Shown here piece by piece: positions 1 through 10,023 of a stretch of DNA of 63,405 nt. This DNA is from Enterococcus gallinarum NBRC 100675 (GTDB taxonomy: Bacteria > Bacillota > Bacilli > Lactobacillales > Enterococcaceae). The position numbers and the translations under genes were made by a program. A model generated the notes under the pieces. The model did not search any database, was not told the origin of the DNA, and was given only the letters and a program-made list of their open reading frames with translations. How positions within the stretch are numbered: the first letter of the stretch is position 1; each line of letters opens with the position of its first letter. The DNA lies in assembly GCF_001544275.1 (NCBI RefSeq), contig NZ_BCQE01000024.1, positions 1 to 63,405 of the forward strand, given 5' to 3'.

Positions 1-947
1 CGATCACCAGCGTGGTACATTCTCATATCTCCTACATAAATGCCGACATGTGTCACATAATCGGCAGTTGCATAGGTCGAGTGAAAGAAAATTAAATCTC
101 CTGGTTCAGCTTGTGACAAAGGCAAATGATCCATCACCTCGTATTGTGCTTGGGCAGTACGAGGCAAAATGATGCCAGCTTTCTGAAAGGTCCATTGGGT
201 AATGCCGCTACAGTCAAAAGAGGTATTTGGATTGGAACCGCCAAAAACATAGGGATAGCCTTGATATTTCAACGCTTCATCCATAATTATCTGAACGGTT
301 TGATTATCAAACTTTTGCGAAGCTGTCTCTAAATATTGGATAACTAATAGCACATAAAACATATTGCCATAGTTATAACGCCAGCCGCCATTTTTAGGAA
401 TAGAAAGTGCATTTTTATAAGTCACTCGTTGACCTTTGGCTTGTTCATTAGAAAAGCTTTCCGCTAACTCAAAGGAATAAGTTTTCCCATTCTTCGCGAC
501 ATAATTTAAAAAGCTCCCACCGTAATTGTACGCTTGGATCACGCTTTGTTGGTCAACACCTAACGATTCCGCAGAACGTACCAGTCCTGCAAAATAAGAA
601 ACACCTTGTTTTATTGATTCTTCGGGATCAGTAATCGTATTTGGAGGTAAGCCTTTTGATTCTGACGATTGCATGACATCTTTTAGAGTGCCGCCACTTT
701 CAACTTGAATAATCGCTAAGAGAATATGGATATAGTCCTCAATATTCTCTTGTTTTGCGTATTTTTCTACTAAGGAGCGATACTTTAGGACCTCTGGTGA
801 AACAGACAAACCACTTCCTTGAATAACAATGGAATCAGAAGAATTACCTTGAGGTTCATCTGCCACAAAAATTGCCACAAAAGATAATAAGCCAAAGAAG
901 GACAGAAAGAGCGTTAAAGCCACCATTATTTTTAGTTTCCATTTCAT
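1..947 (-). CDS. Bifunctional lysozyme / NlpC-P60 peptidoglycan hydrolase of the conjugation module (3' end outside window)
   Basis: Orf14/CwlT-type wall hydrolase that opens peptidoglycan for the mating channel. The start MKWKLKIMV is followed by one membrane segment (about residues 6-28). A soluble lytic transglycosylase-like domain follows, with its glutamate in the QVESGG motif and a downstream AYNYGG motif. The C-terminal NlpC/P60 domain shows FDCSG (catalytic Cys) and THVGIYVG (catalytic His). The reading frame stays open to position 1, so only the last residues are missing. It lies directly downstream of the EF1877-type gene in the same transfer operon. The domain pair is characteristic of the Tn916/ICEBs1 family. 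Confidence 0.9.
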   Translation of the reverse strand, partial: MKWKLKIMVALTLFLSFFGLLSFVAIFVADEPQGNSSDSIVIQGSGLSVSPEVLKYRSLVEKYAKQENIEDYIHILLAIIQVESGGTLKDVMQSSESKGLPPNTITDPEESIKQGVSYFAGLVRSAESLGVDQQSVIQAYNYGGSFLNYVAKNGKTYSFELAESFSNEQAKGQRVTYKNALSIPKNGGWRYNYGNMFYVLLVIQYLETASQKFDNQTVQIIMDEALKYQGYPYVFGGSNPNTSFDCSGITQWTFQKAGIILPRTAQAQYEVMDHLPLSQAEPGDLIFFHSTYATADYVTHVGIYVGDMRMYHAGD

Positions 948-957
948 AGCGATTGAC

Positions 958-3195
958 CTACTTTCTTTTCATTGGACGTGTGAAACGGACATTTTTCTTT
1001 TGACGGTTATTTTGAGAATAACGGACAGTTGACGTTGTTTGTTTCTGATTTGTCATGTACCTTGTTGGTTGCTTGCGAGAAATAGGAGCTTGTTGCTTGA
1101 TAGAAGGTTGTTGTTTTATCGAGCGGTTCCTTTGTTTGGTTATTCGCTCTTGTACTTTGGAAGCTGTCTGTCCTTGTGGTACTTCTTGCGATACTGTTTG
1201 GATCTTATTCGATGGTCTGTGTTGTACAGGTGGACGAGTAACAGTAGAACGAATTGGTTTCATTTCTCGATTTGTTTTTCGAGATTGAATAACCGGTCTA
1301 TTTTTTCTCGATACTGAATCTATTCGTTTGTTTGACGTACTTGCTTGTTGTATCTTATTCACTGCTTGAACCGAATCAACAGCTGGTCGTTGATGGTTTT
1401 TGTCAGTCGTAGGATTTGTTGTTCCTCGCTTTTTTTCTTGTTTTGTTTTTCGAGATTGTACAACCGGTCTGTTTTTACTTGTTACTGATTCCGTTCGTTC
1501 ATCTGACATCCCTTGTTTAAAATCAGAAATGGTTTGATGAAGATTCCCTGTAACTGTTTTAGGTAACTCTTTGACTTGTTGTTTCTTTTGAGCCACAAAA
1601 TTGCTCGCTCGATTTTTACTATCCAAGACTTTCCCAATTTGTTGCCCAGTCTGATAACTTCGAGTGGTTGGTCGTTGTGTGCGATCATTTTTTTGTTGAT
1701 TGGAAGGGACAGACGCACGAGCATTGGAAGGCGTTGTACCTGCAATTGAAGGAAGTTGCTTGGCATTTTTTCTTCCTTTGGTTTTGCCTGCCAAATACCC
1801 AAGAGAACCACCGATCATGGTTCGACTAATGGTTCGTTGAAGTCGTCGTGCTCCTCGGTGCATATATTGTTTTGGTCGTCTCATAACCCCTCGACTAATT
1901 TGTTGGGAATCGTTGGCTTGAAGATTAAACAAACTCATAATATCGCCCATCTTTAAGTAGATACCCGCAAAAGTCACAATCTGTAAAAAGGCAACTAGGA
2001 AAAAGGGATAACTGGTGGTTAGGCTATACAACATGGTGGATAAACTAAACGCCACCGTAATAATCAACGTGATTCCAGCTCGCAACATAATGGTATTAAA
2101 GAGTTTCATCAATGCCGCTTTTCCCATGCCACTAAAGGTTGGCAACATAGCCAACAAGAAAATAATAGGCAAGAACATTGCATAGAGAATAAACAGAATT
2201 TGACTGAAAATCATAATGCCAGTCAATAAGAAAACGAAAATGGAAATCCCAATGTTAAACAAGACTAAAAAACTAACCGTCCCTAATCGATTGACCGTTT
2301 TTGTTAAGGTTAGTTGTTGGTTGTCGTGTTCTTCAATTTCATTTTTTACTGCTTCCTCACGATCTTTCCCATTATTGGTATCAGGATTGATTGCCAACAG
2401 GTCATTGACCCGACTTTCGCCAATTTCTTCTTTATTAGAGTTATCAAATTGTAGTAAAAGCCAAGGTTGTTCGACTTGTACCGAAAACAAGGTATCTCGA
2501 ATACTGTCTACACTATCTGTTCCTTGTGAAGAGGAATGAGGAAAAATAATTTGCCCCCCTAAATCCAAACTGGCTTGCGAAATATCGGCAGAAAATTCAT
2601 TAATTCGTTGAATGTACGAAGGGGCAAAAGCAATAAAGCCGGCCGACAAAACAAACACCACAAGAAAATTCGTGACTGCTTGAATTGCTTTGGATGTCTC
2701 TCGTTTGAGCAAGCCGACATAGGCAACATAGGCCCCTACAATCAGAATAAACAACAACAGAAAGCCAACATAAAAGCCAGAAGTCGAAAAGCCATTTTCT
2801 GATATGCCTGCTAATATTTGAATATTTTCACCAATTTGATTCGCTGTGTCTGAGATGAAATCCAGTTTGTAAGCTTGTTTGATCAAGTAACCCGTCGCAT
2901 TGGAGAGGTACAAACTAATGGTCCAAATAAAATCAGACATAGCATATAAGCCATATTGCACTTGATTGCCAATGCCATCTTTCCAATTCCAAGGCAACCA
3001 GTCCCAATCGGTATCAACGTAGAAATCCAATTGATAATGAGACAAAGGATATTGTGAATACAAATTTTGTACGTCCACGGTATCATCAACTAGTCCAATC
3101 GCCTGAGCGACAGTACCAAAAAGTAAGAGAAATAAAAAAGTCATTCCTCCAATTAGAAGAATGACACCTAGCATTTTTTTCAATTTTGGTTTCAA
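958..3195 (-). CDS. EF1877/CD3337-family conjugation membrane protein (Tn916 Orf15-like)
   Basis: Polytopic mating-channel protein related to Tn916 Orf15 and ICEBs1 ConG. About seven hydrophobic segments occupy the first 450 residues, including one at the N-terminus and a cluster around the LFNIGISIFVFLLTGIMIF stretch. A long basic, Gln/Arg/Lys/Thr-rich tail of roughly 300 residues follows and contains several near-repeats of the SRKNRPVIQSRKT type. A TTG start at 3195 is chosen because GAGGTG lies seven bases upstream; a longer upstream ATG frame would run far into virB4. It directly follows the VirB4-type ATPase, as in Tn916. The tail is low in complexity and probably diverges quickly. Confidence 0.85.
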   Translation of the reverse strand: MKPKLKKMLGVILLIGGMTFLFLLLFGTVAQAIGLVDDTVDVQNLYSQYPLSHYQLDFYVDTDWDWLPWNWKDGIGNQVQYGLYAMSDFIWTISLYLSNATGYLIKQAYKLDFISDTANQIGENIQILAGISENGFSTSGFYVGFLLLFILIVGAYVAYVGLLKRETSKAIQAVTNFLVVFVLSAGFIAFAPSYIQRINEFSADISQASLDLGGQIIFPHSSSQGTDSVDSIRDTLFSVQVEQPWLLLQFDNSNKEEIGESRVNDLLAINPDTNNGKDREEAVKNEIEEHDNQQLTLTKTVNRLGTVSFLVLFNIGISIFVFLLTGIMIFSQILFILYAMFLPIIFLLAMLPTFSGMGKAALMKLFNTIMLRAGITLIITVAFSLSTMLYSLTTSYPFFLVAFLQIVTFAGIYLKMGDIMSLFNLQANDSQQISRGVMRRPKQYMHRGARRLQRTISRTMIGGSLGYLAGKTKGRKNAKQLPSIAGTTPSNARASVPSNQQKNDRTQRPTTRSYQTGQQIGKVLDSKNRASNFVAQKKQQVKELPKTVTGNLHQTISDFKQGMSDERTESVTSKNRPVVQSRKTKQEKKRGTTNPTTDKNHQRPAVDSVQAVNKIQQASTSNKRIDSVSRKNRPVIQSRKTNREMKPIRSTVTRPPVQHRPSNKIQTVSQEVPQGQTASKVQERITKQRNRSIKQQPSIKQQAPISRKQPTRYMTNQKQTTSTVRYSQNNRQKKNVRFTRPMKRK

Positions 3196-3205
3196 TGTAT
3201 ACACC

Positions 3206-5653
3206 TCACTCTTCTTGATGGACGGGGGGACGAGTATCAAAGGCATGGAATAAATCTTCAAAGACTGGATGGACTTGAATTGTACCAACACGCCCATATA
3301 AATCTTGAATCAAGCATTGGCCATTTTCTAATTCTCGCAACCGTTTTTGATTGTCCTCGTCGTTGGGATCCACACCAAAGAAAGTCAATGTTTTTTTGAT
3401 TTCCTGACTATCCGTTGAACGAAAGGCAAACTTTAAGCCAATATTGTTTTTCAATTTTTCATCGATTAAGTCGTCCGCATTTTGCGTGACAAAATAAACA
3501 CCCGCATTCATTGCACGTCCTGCACGAACTAAGCGATTCGACAAGGTTTTTCCTTGAGCTACTTGTAAAAACGACCACGCTTCGTCCAAATCCACAATTT
3601 TAAATTTGGTTCGATCAGAATGAATGAAATCCAAAGCAAAAGTCGAAATGACAATTAACATAGCCACACTCAATAATTCAAGAGTGGTGTAATCTGAAAA
3701 ATTAGATTGGGCGTCTGGTAAAACCAAATCTGCCACTTGAATAATATTTAACTGTTTCTCTAAACTAATCGAGTTTTCCGTTGTCCCATCACTAAATAGT
3801 AAATGGGCAAAGTCATAATCGGTAAAACTTTCAATGTGATCCGCAATCGAATGCGATAGTGGGTTGTCATCTTCTCGTAATTCATCAATGACTAACCACA
3901 AACCACGAATCTCTTTTTGAGTGACGGATCGAATCGCTTTTCGTAAAAGAGGGAAACGTTCCCCATCTCGACTAGAAATTCCAGTTAGAAAAGTGAGAAT
4001 ATCAATCGCTAAACTTTCAGCGTCTTTCTTCCGTTTCATGAGAACATAGGGATCAAGCAAGCCTTGATTTTTCTCTTCACTGGTTAAATTGACAATATTA
4101 ATTTCATCGGCCATGTCTGGCAAGGTTTCTTTCCAATTGCCACGTTCGGCCTTTGGATCAACAATTAACGCTTGTGCCCCAAATAAAACCGAGTAATACA
4201 CCAACAAGTTATTAGAGAAGGATTTTCCACCACCTAAAGAACCAAGAAAAGCCGAAGCCAGAGCATTCGTCACCGAACCTTTGACACCTTGACTAGCTAA
4301 ACTAGGTTTAAGATACACATTTTTTCCAGTCTCGATGTTGTAGCCAATGTAAATTCCTTCTGTTTCTCCTAACATTTGGGAAGCACCAAAACCTAAGCCA
4401 GCTAGAAAGTCAGAAGTCACATATTGCACATAGTCGTTGATGTATCGTTTGCTTGAAGGAAGAAATTCATAATGTAAGCCCAACATATCGCCAAAGGGAC
4501 GAACCAATTTAATACTCCAATCGTCATAGAAATCTTTGATCTCATTGCAACGACGTTTTAATTCTTCATAGGAAGAAGCTGCCACTCGAATAACATAGCT
4601 TAGTTTGTACATGGCTTCTTTGGTCTGGTCTAATTCAGCTTCTAACTCATTGACATCTTCTAAGGCTTCCAAAACGTTGTTTCCTGTTTCATTGTCACTA
4701 TTCCACGCATGATCGTCCAAGTCTTTGAGTTCTTTTTTCTTGTTCCGAACAGTAGACAAGGCTTTTTTATTGGCAACAATTTCAATGTTCATATTGGTAT
4801 CAATGGGGAAGTCGAATTGTTGTTGCTGGTAATAGAAAATCTCATTGGAAGGAAAATCCAATTCGCCCACAATCGAATCAATCGTAAAGTAAGCAACATA
4901 AGACGTCGTTTCTTCATTTTGAATTTTCAAATAGCGTTGGTTTTCTTCAATCAAGGAACGAGTGGGTTTCAGTAAATCATATCGTTTTACGAGTGTTTGG
5001 TGTTTCAATTTTTTGAGAGGTAAAGGGAATTCGTATTCCTCAAAAGAACTTGTTTCTTTGCCATACAGATGTTCAATCAAATAGCCAAAATCATTTTTAT
5101 CTAAGGGTCTGATATGGAAACGTCGTTCAATCTTTGCTTGTAAGAGGTCAGCCATTTTTGTGTAACGACGGACCTCATCTTGTGGCATCACGACAAAATC
5201 ACCCATCCATTTTTGATTCACTTCTCTAAAAAATGTAGTGAGTGTATTTTTGGCAGATTTTTTCAAATTCTTTAAGGAAACTTCCTCTTCATTGACCAGT
5301 AATTTAAAGCCAATAAAAAAGCGATAGTCCACTTGATTGTCACCAATCATGTTTACTAACGCTTCGGTTTGTTCATCAATCCGCTGAAAAGCAATGTCTT
5401 TCAACCGACCAGTGACCGTTTCTTTACTTTTTTCTTGAATCGAACGAATCGATCGTTCGGTACTTATTTGTAAGGCATGAATCTTACCTTCACGATTTTG
5501 TGCAATGAGTTGTCGAAAATTCGTGTGGACTTGAAGTTTCTGTTCAGGGGTCAAAAAGGAATAGTTATAGGGCAACAATTCAAAATAGGCAAAACATTCG
5601 CCTTCGTGATTGAATACGAGGTTGTTTTCAATGTATTTAATCGGATAATTCAA
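3206..5653 (-). CDS. VirB4-type conjugation ATPase (Tn916 Orf16 / ConE-like)
   Basis: Motor ATPase of the type IV secretion channel, about 815 residues. Walker A reads GSLGGGKS near residue 475, and a Walker B-like KIVDLDEAW follows about 200 residues later; then comes a TQNADDL motif with Asn/Asp residues typical of VirB4 proteins. The N-terminal half is the usual VirB4 non-ATPase region with a charged coiled stretch around residues 300-350. Its start overlaps the end of tcpE, implying translational coupling. AAGGAG eight bases upstream favours the TTG at 5653 over a GTG nine bases earlier. Length and motifs match intact family members. Confidence 0.93.
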   Translation of the reverse strand: MNYPIKYIENNLVFNHEGECFAYFELLPYNYSFLTPEQKLQVHTNFRQLIAQNREGKIHALQISTERSIRSIQEKSKETVTGRLKDIAFQRIDEQTEALVNMIGDNQVDYRFFIGFKLLVNEEEVSLKNLKKSAKNTLTTFFREVNQKWMGDFVVMPQDEVRRYTKMADLLQAKIERRFHIRPLDKNDFGYLIEHLYGKETSSFEEYEFPLPLKKLKHQTLVKRYDLLKPTRSLIEENQRYLKIQNEETTSYVAYFTIDSIVGELDFPSNEIFYYQQQQFDFPIDTNMNIEIVANKKALSTVRNKKKELKDLDDHAWNSDNETGNNVLEALEDVNELEAELDQTKEAMYKLSYVIRVAASSYEELKRRCNEIKDFYDDWSIKLVRPFGDMLGLHYEFLPSSKRYINDYVQYVTSDFLAGLGFGASQMLGETEGIYIGYNIETGKNVYLKPSLASQGVKGSVTNALASAFLGSLGGGKSFSNNLLVYYSVLFGAQALIVDPKAERGNWKETLPDMADEINIVNLTSEEKNQGLLDPYVLMKRKKDAESLAIDILTFLTGISSRDGERFPLLRKAIRSVTQKEIRGLWLVIDELREDDNPLSHSIADHIESFTDYDFAHLLFSDGTTENSISLEKQLNIIQVADLVLPDAQSNFSDYTTLELLSVAMLIVISTFALDFIHSDRTKFKIVDLDEAWSFLQVAQGKTLSNRLVRAGRAMNAGVYFVTQNADDLIDEKLKNNIGLKFAFRSTDSQEIKKTLTFFGVDPNDEDNQKRLRELENGQCLIQDLYGRVGTIQVHPVFEDLFHAFDTRPPVHQEE

Positions 5654-6029
5654 TGTATTCACTCCTTACAATTGTGGCAGTTTCATCCATTTTCTCTTTT
5701 TCAAAGGTTACTTTTTTTCCAGCATAGGTTCGTTTGGGACGGAAGGCATAAGTGACAACGGTTTGAATAAAACGATAGGGTTTCTTCCCATCGAACGTCT
5801 TTTGACTCATGAACCAAGTCAAGCCAACAGGAATGCCGACATATTTCAATAACGCCCCCTCAATCAATGAAAGAGGAGGGATATCAGCCAGTAGAATCAC
5901 CGTAAACAGACTACAAACAAACCAAGCCATCTGACTAAAACTAATTGGAAAGGGAAGTTTAAAGTCGTTGATGGCATAAATCACTTTTTCAACGGACCAA
6001 ATACTGGTATAGCTTTTTAGTTTTTTCAG
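5637..6029 (-). CDS. TcpE-family conjugation membrane protein (Tn916 Orf17-like)
   Basis: Small membrane component of the mating apparatus, about 130 residues. Two hydrophobic helices (FSQMAWFVCSLFTVILLAD and IEGALLKYVGIPVGLTWFM) are followed by a basic cytoplasmic tail with the RPKRTYAGKKV motif typical of this family. The likely start is a CTG at 6029 in KKLKSYTSIW, preceded by GGAGGTG; a TTG further upstream would place the Shine-Dalgarno inside the gene. It overlaps virB4 downstream. Upstream, the usual neighbour ardA is separated from it by the Hachiman-type cassette. Confidence 0.85.
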   Translation of the reverse strand: MKKLKSYTSIWSVEKVIYAINDFKLPFPISFSQMAWFVCSLFTVILLADIPPLSLIEGALLKYVGIPVGLTWFMSQKTFDGKKPYRFIQTVVTYAFRPKRTYAGKKVTFEKEKMDETATIVRSEYIELSD

Positions 6030-6076
6030 TTTAAACACCTCCAAAAAAGAACACCTATAAAGGTGCTCTCAATAGT

Positions 6077-9000
6077 TTATATTTTTCTCAATATATCCAG
6101 AAAATATTGAGGAAAAACTTTTAGTGCTTCTTCAATCTCTCGTTTATTTTGTCTAAGTAATTCTTTAGTTATCCTTTTACTAATTGAAGTAATTGTAAAA
6201 GAAGAAGAATTTTCAATAATTCGAGCCAAAATTTGAGCAATTACTCGATCAGAAAAACCAAGCTCGAAAATATTTATTGATAGATTGCTAGGAAGTCCAT
6301 AACGTATTTTCTTTTGTAGACTTTTAATCAAATGAAGTGTTGAATCATTTTCGGAATTTTCCATAAATGTTGCAACTCCATTTAGAGGTAATATAGTGCT
6401 GTAAGCTAGTATGTTATCACATATTTCAATGATATCTTGTAATATGAGCGGAACTAGCTGATTACGCTTACTAATTTGGAATTGATTGCTTTGACAATAG
6501 TTTAAAATATCAGAATAGCTTTGTCCTTGAGTCCATAATTCACATATCTGAGTAAAAATAGAAGTATCATCAATCCTATTTATAATATTATTTTCTGAGA
6601 ATAATATTAACTGAGGAAAGATTATGTCAATCAATTCAAATTCTGACCTTGCTTGAGTAATGTTTTCAATTTTCTCTGAAATCCATTGAGACAAGACTTT
6701 AGAGTTATCAAATCCTAAAGAGGATATTGAATAAAGAGATAGTTCAGCTTCAGTGAAAGAAAGAGAATAAGTCTTAATTACCTCAAACAGTTCAACTAAT
6801 TTTTCTTTTTCGCTATCGCTAGCCAAATGATAACCTAAAGTTTGCTGAGTTACCATATTAGTAAAATTTGGATTTGAATCTTTAAAGTATTTCACAAAGT
6901 ACATTACATAGTTTTCGACATCTTTTAAAATATCTAAAATTATCTTTAATTCGAAGTTGAAGTCTGATATTTTATTCGGAAAATTTGAGTTGCTAATTAC
7001 GGTTTTTATCTTATTGATTACATCATTAAACTGTTCTTGATTAGTATACTTTTGTGGCAGTACATTCCAAAGATTAATAGGGGGGAATTTATCAATTATA
7101 ATAGGCCTAACAAGCTTTAATAAATTACTCTCACTGTCTTCTGAATTATCAATATCTAGCATATTTTTGTATCTGTTCCATTTCCAATTTGATTTGTTAG
7201 AATGAATAAAAGGTTCTGATAATATAACCGTTCCTTCAATATGCTTACCTGCTCTACCCACTCTACCTAATAAATTGTGAAAATCACGAACCTTCATTTG
7301 ACTTTTTCCTTGATAGAGACTTGAAATAATAAGGTATTTAATTGGTAAATTCACTCCTTGAGCTAAGGTGGAAGTACAAACTACAAAATTGATTAAATTC
7401 TGCGACATTGCATATTCAACTGATAATCGAATTCCTAGAGGAATATTACCATGATGAATAAATATGCCCTTCAAGGCTGAAATATAATATTCAGTATCAC
7501 TTCCTAAGTTCATATTAATAAGACTTGCTATTTTTGTATTCTCATTTTGACTAACTTCATTTGAAAAGGCTGATATATCTAGTCCTCTTTCTTCAAGTTC
7601 AAGTAGTCTTTCGATGGTCTTATCAGCAGTTTTTTTTGTTCCAGAGAATATAGCTGTTGCTCCATTGTGAACCATTTTTAATGCATAATAAATTTGCATA
7701 TCGTAAGGTTTATTGAGTTTTCTTTTACGAAAATCCACGTCAGGAAAATACCTTTTTGCTCTTTCTCTATCAAGTCTATTTATTTCACGTATATCAACAA
7801 TTCTTGGGACATAAAAATCATCTATGTCAGGATTATCTTGATTTAGAAAATATAACTGTCCAGTTTGTCCCATCCAATCACCTATTGCTATTGATCGTTG
7901 GGAAGAAATAATATTGTTGTTAGAAATAACTTCTCCATCAGTACCATTTAACCATTCATTGATTACTTCACTATTCGCAATAACCGCTGAGATCAGTATT
8001 TTTTGTGAAGATTCATTTAAGTAATATCTGATTGTTGAAACAAGCAATTCATAATTAGTACCTCGCGAGCTATCATCGAATAAGTGAGCTTCATCAAAAA
8101 TAATCAAGTTAAGTTCTTCCAAAATTTCACTATTATTTCTAATTAAGAACAGTAATTTTTCAGGAGTGAGTATAATCAATGTGTTTGTAGCGATATCATT
8201 ATCAAAGAACGCAATATCATCTTTTTCTGCAATATCCGACAGTTCGTTTATGATTACCTCATCATTTGAAAAGAATTCTATTAAATTTAGAGTTATTTCT
8301 TTGCAGAGAGCTTTAAATGGAGCCACAACAACGGCAAGTTTTGTTCGATGGGTAATAAAAGCTGATCTAATTATTAAACCAATTGAAGTTGTTTTGCCAG
8401 AACTCGTAGGCATTTGAATGACTCCAGATTTACCTTTAAAAATATTCTTTTCTCCTAGCAAAATTTGACTAGGCCACAATTCTTTTATTGTATGATTGTT
8501 TAACAATAAATCTTCCCAATCTTGTATTGTCGTATCAGAATAATTGGGCAAAAGATTCAAAGCAGAATTTTTATACTTTTTAATAAAAACTGCCAATAAT
8601 GAATCTCCAAAAAGAATCTCTCGTGGATTTTGAGATAGATATATTTCTTGTTTTAAGTCATTTAATTTTTCAAAATCAATGGGTGTACCATCTAAGTAAA
8701 ATTGAGATAAGTCATATATTAGATAATAGAAGAGATTACCATATTGACTGGAAAACTCGTACCCCTTTAATTCGTCCAATCTGTCTGCTAATAGATATAA
8801 AAGAAAAGTATCAATTTCATTAATTTCTAAATCCATTGCCCAATCTATCTTGTTTATCATTACTTTTGTACTTCCAAGTGCATCCGAAAGATAGAAAGAA
8901 ATTGCCCCTAATAATCCAAAATAATCATTATAACTTGCTTCACCAATCTCTGAAGTAAGTAGTGAATCAAAGTAAATTGATGTGAAATTTAAATTTTCAA

Positions 9001-9214
9001 ATAGTTCATTATTTAATTTTGAAGAAAATTCAGTATATCTATTATCCCAAATAAAATTAGATGCATCACCAATTGTCGCTATTGCAAGGACTATTAATTC
9101 TTGTGCCATATATTCTACTTGGATATGCTCTTCAAGAGGAACATTGTATTCAAACATTTTTGATTTTGCTTGAACTTTTTTTAAGTAATATTTTGAATTA
9201 TTTTCAATTAACAT
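6077..9214 (-). CDS. hamB: Hachiman-type defence helicase HamB
   Basis: Superfamily 2 DNA helicase of 1045 residues. Walker A PTSSGKT is at residues 269-275, DEAH at 374-377, a motif Ia-like APFKAL near 298, and motif VI RVGRAG at 651-656 after the TSTLAQGVNLP block. The C-terminal 380 residues have no motif I recognise. In characterised Hachiman systems HamB senses damaged or odd DNA and activates the HamA nuclease to give abortive antiphage defence. Its start overlaps the end of the DUF1837-like HamA gene by 11 bases, giving one operon. The cassette is visibly more AT-rich than the flanking transfer genes, which suggests late acquisition. Assignment rests on helicase motifs plus the partner; without the partner it would only be an SF2 helicase. 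Confidence 0.85.
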   Translation of the reverse strand: MLIENNSKYYLKKVQAKSKMFEYNVPLEEHIQVEYMAQELIVLAIATIGDASNFIWDNRYTEFSSKLNNELFENLNFTSIYFDSLLTSEIGEASYNDYFGLLGAISFYLSDALGSTKVMINKIDWAMDLEINEIDTFLLYLLADRLDELKGYEFSSQYGNLFYYLIYDLSQFYLDGTPIDFEKLNDLKQEIYLSQNPREILFGDSLLAVFIKKYKNSALNLLPNYSDTTIQDWEDLLLNNHTIKELWPSQILLGEKNIFKGKSGVIQMPTSSGKTTSIGLIIRSAFITHRTKLAVVVAPFKALCKEITLNLIEFFSNDEVIINELSDIAEKDDIAFFDNDIATNTLIILTPEKLLFLIRNNSEILEELNLIIFDEAHLFDDSSRGTNYELLVSTIRYYLNESSQKILISAVIANSEVINEWLNGTDGEVISNNNIISSQRSIAIGDWMGQTGQLYFLNQDNPDIDDFYVPRIVDIREINRLDRERAKRYFPDVDFRKRKLNKPYDMQIYYALKMVHNGATAIFSGTKKTADKTIERLLELEERGLDISAFSNEVSQNENTKIASLINMNLGSDTEYYISALKGIFIHHGNIPLGIRLSVEYAMSQNLINFVVCTSTLAQGVNLPIKYLIISSLYQGKSQMKVRDFHNLLGRVGRAGKHIEGTVILSEPFIHSNKSNWKWNRYKNMLDIDNSEDSESNLLKLVRPIIIDKFPPINLWNVLPQKYTNQEQFNDVINKIKTVISNSNFPNKISDFNFELKIILDILKDVENYVMYFVKYFKDSNPNFTNMVTQQTLGYHLASDSEKEKLVELFEVIKTYSLSFTEAELSLYSISSLGFDNSKVLSQWISEKIENITQARSEFELIDIIFPQLILFSENNIINRIDDTSIFTQICELWTQGQSYSDILNYCQSNQFQISKRNQLVPLILQDIIEICDNILAYSTILPLNGVATFMENSENDSTLHLIKSLQKKIRYGLPSNLSINIFELGFSDRVIAQILARIIENSSSFTITSISKRITKELLRQNKREIEEALKVFPQYFLDILRKI

Positions 9215-10013
9215 TGGCAGCCCTCACATACATTTGTTTAATAAATTCTAAAAATTTAGGAGAGTGTACAGCTATTAACTGAACATCTGGACTAGGATGT
9301 TCTGAAGTATCGATTTCTTTTAATAACTCTCTAGAAAAAGCTTTATCCGAACTAACAGCTGCTGCAGCAAAAGTTCTCTTATGAGGTCTGTCTGTAGGAT
9401 TTTGAAATCTTCTTACTAAACGCATACCTTCCTCTTCATTATAGTTCTTTAACATTCTGTAAGAGGCATTTAAAGATTCAGCTATTCTAACAAGGTCTTT
9501 TGCAGAATGATCTACAGCATTTTGTAGAGTTGCTTCTGGATTTGATTCACTATTTCTAGCTTTTACTTCAACAATTAACATTTCATCATTGATACTATTA
9601 GTTTCAATAGACTCTACTTTGTACCCAATTAAGTCACTTCCTTGTGTGGAAGTATTTCGATTGAATTTTTGTCTGTAGCGTACTCTTGGAACTATATAAT
9701 TCAAGATGTATTCAATGTAATCTGCAATTAATATTTCTGAAAAATCACCGGACATTGTTGCTGAACCCAATCCAAAATTTGGATTGGGAAACTTCATATC
9801 TCTAAGGAATTCAGCTCTAGAAAGACCAGTACCTTCTCTTAGTTCATCCAATTCTTCAAGTGAACAATAATGCTCTCTAAGATGTCTTGCCCATTGTTCG
9901 AAAACGGTCAGATCATCATTTATTTCAATTTTTATAACAGAGATATCTTTTCCTTTGTCAGTGATAACGATTTCTTCATGAATAAAGTAATCAATGAATT
10001 TCGGAATATCCAT
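9204..10013 (-). CDS. hamA: Hachiman-type nuclease HamA (DUF1837-like)
   Basis: Protein of 269 residues with a PD-(D/E)XK-like core: GDFSEIL (Glu93), GSDLIG (Asp127) and VEVKA (Glu149, Lys151). This arrangement of Glu, then Gly-x-Asp-x-Ile-Gly, then Glu-x-Lys fits the DUF1837 effector of Hachiman. In known systems HamA is the DNA-degrading subunit held inactive by HamB. The ATG at 10013 is preferred because AAAAGGGG lies nine bases upstream; a TTG three codons earlier is too close. It is the first gene of the cassette and overlaps hamB. A perfect inverted repeat covers its leader and Shine-Dalgarno, described separately. Catalytic residues appear intact. Confidence 0.87.
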   Translation of the reverse strand: MDIPKFIDYFIHEEIVITDKGKDISVIKIEINDDLTVFEQWARHLREHYCSLEELDELREGTGLSRAEFLRDMKFPNPNFGLGSATMSGDFSEILIADYIEYILNYIVPRVRYRQKFNRNTSTQGSDLIGYKVESIETNSINDEMLIVEVKARNSESNPEATLQNAVDHSAKDLVRIAESLNASYRMLKNYNEEEGMRLVRRFQNPTDRPHKRTFAAAAVSSDKAFSRELLKEIDTSEHPSPDVQLIAVHSPKFLEFIKQMYVRAANVN

Positions 10014-10023
10014 AAAACTCAAC

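Noticed and set aside
2216-2539. 107-codon plus-strand frame inside the EF1877-type gene
   Set aside because: Shadow of a clearly conserved minus-strand gene.
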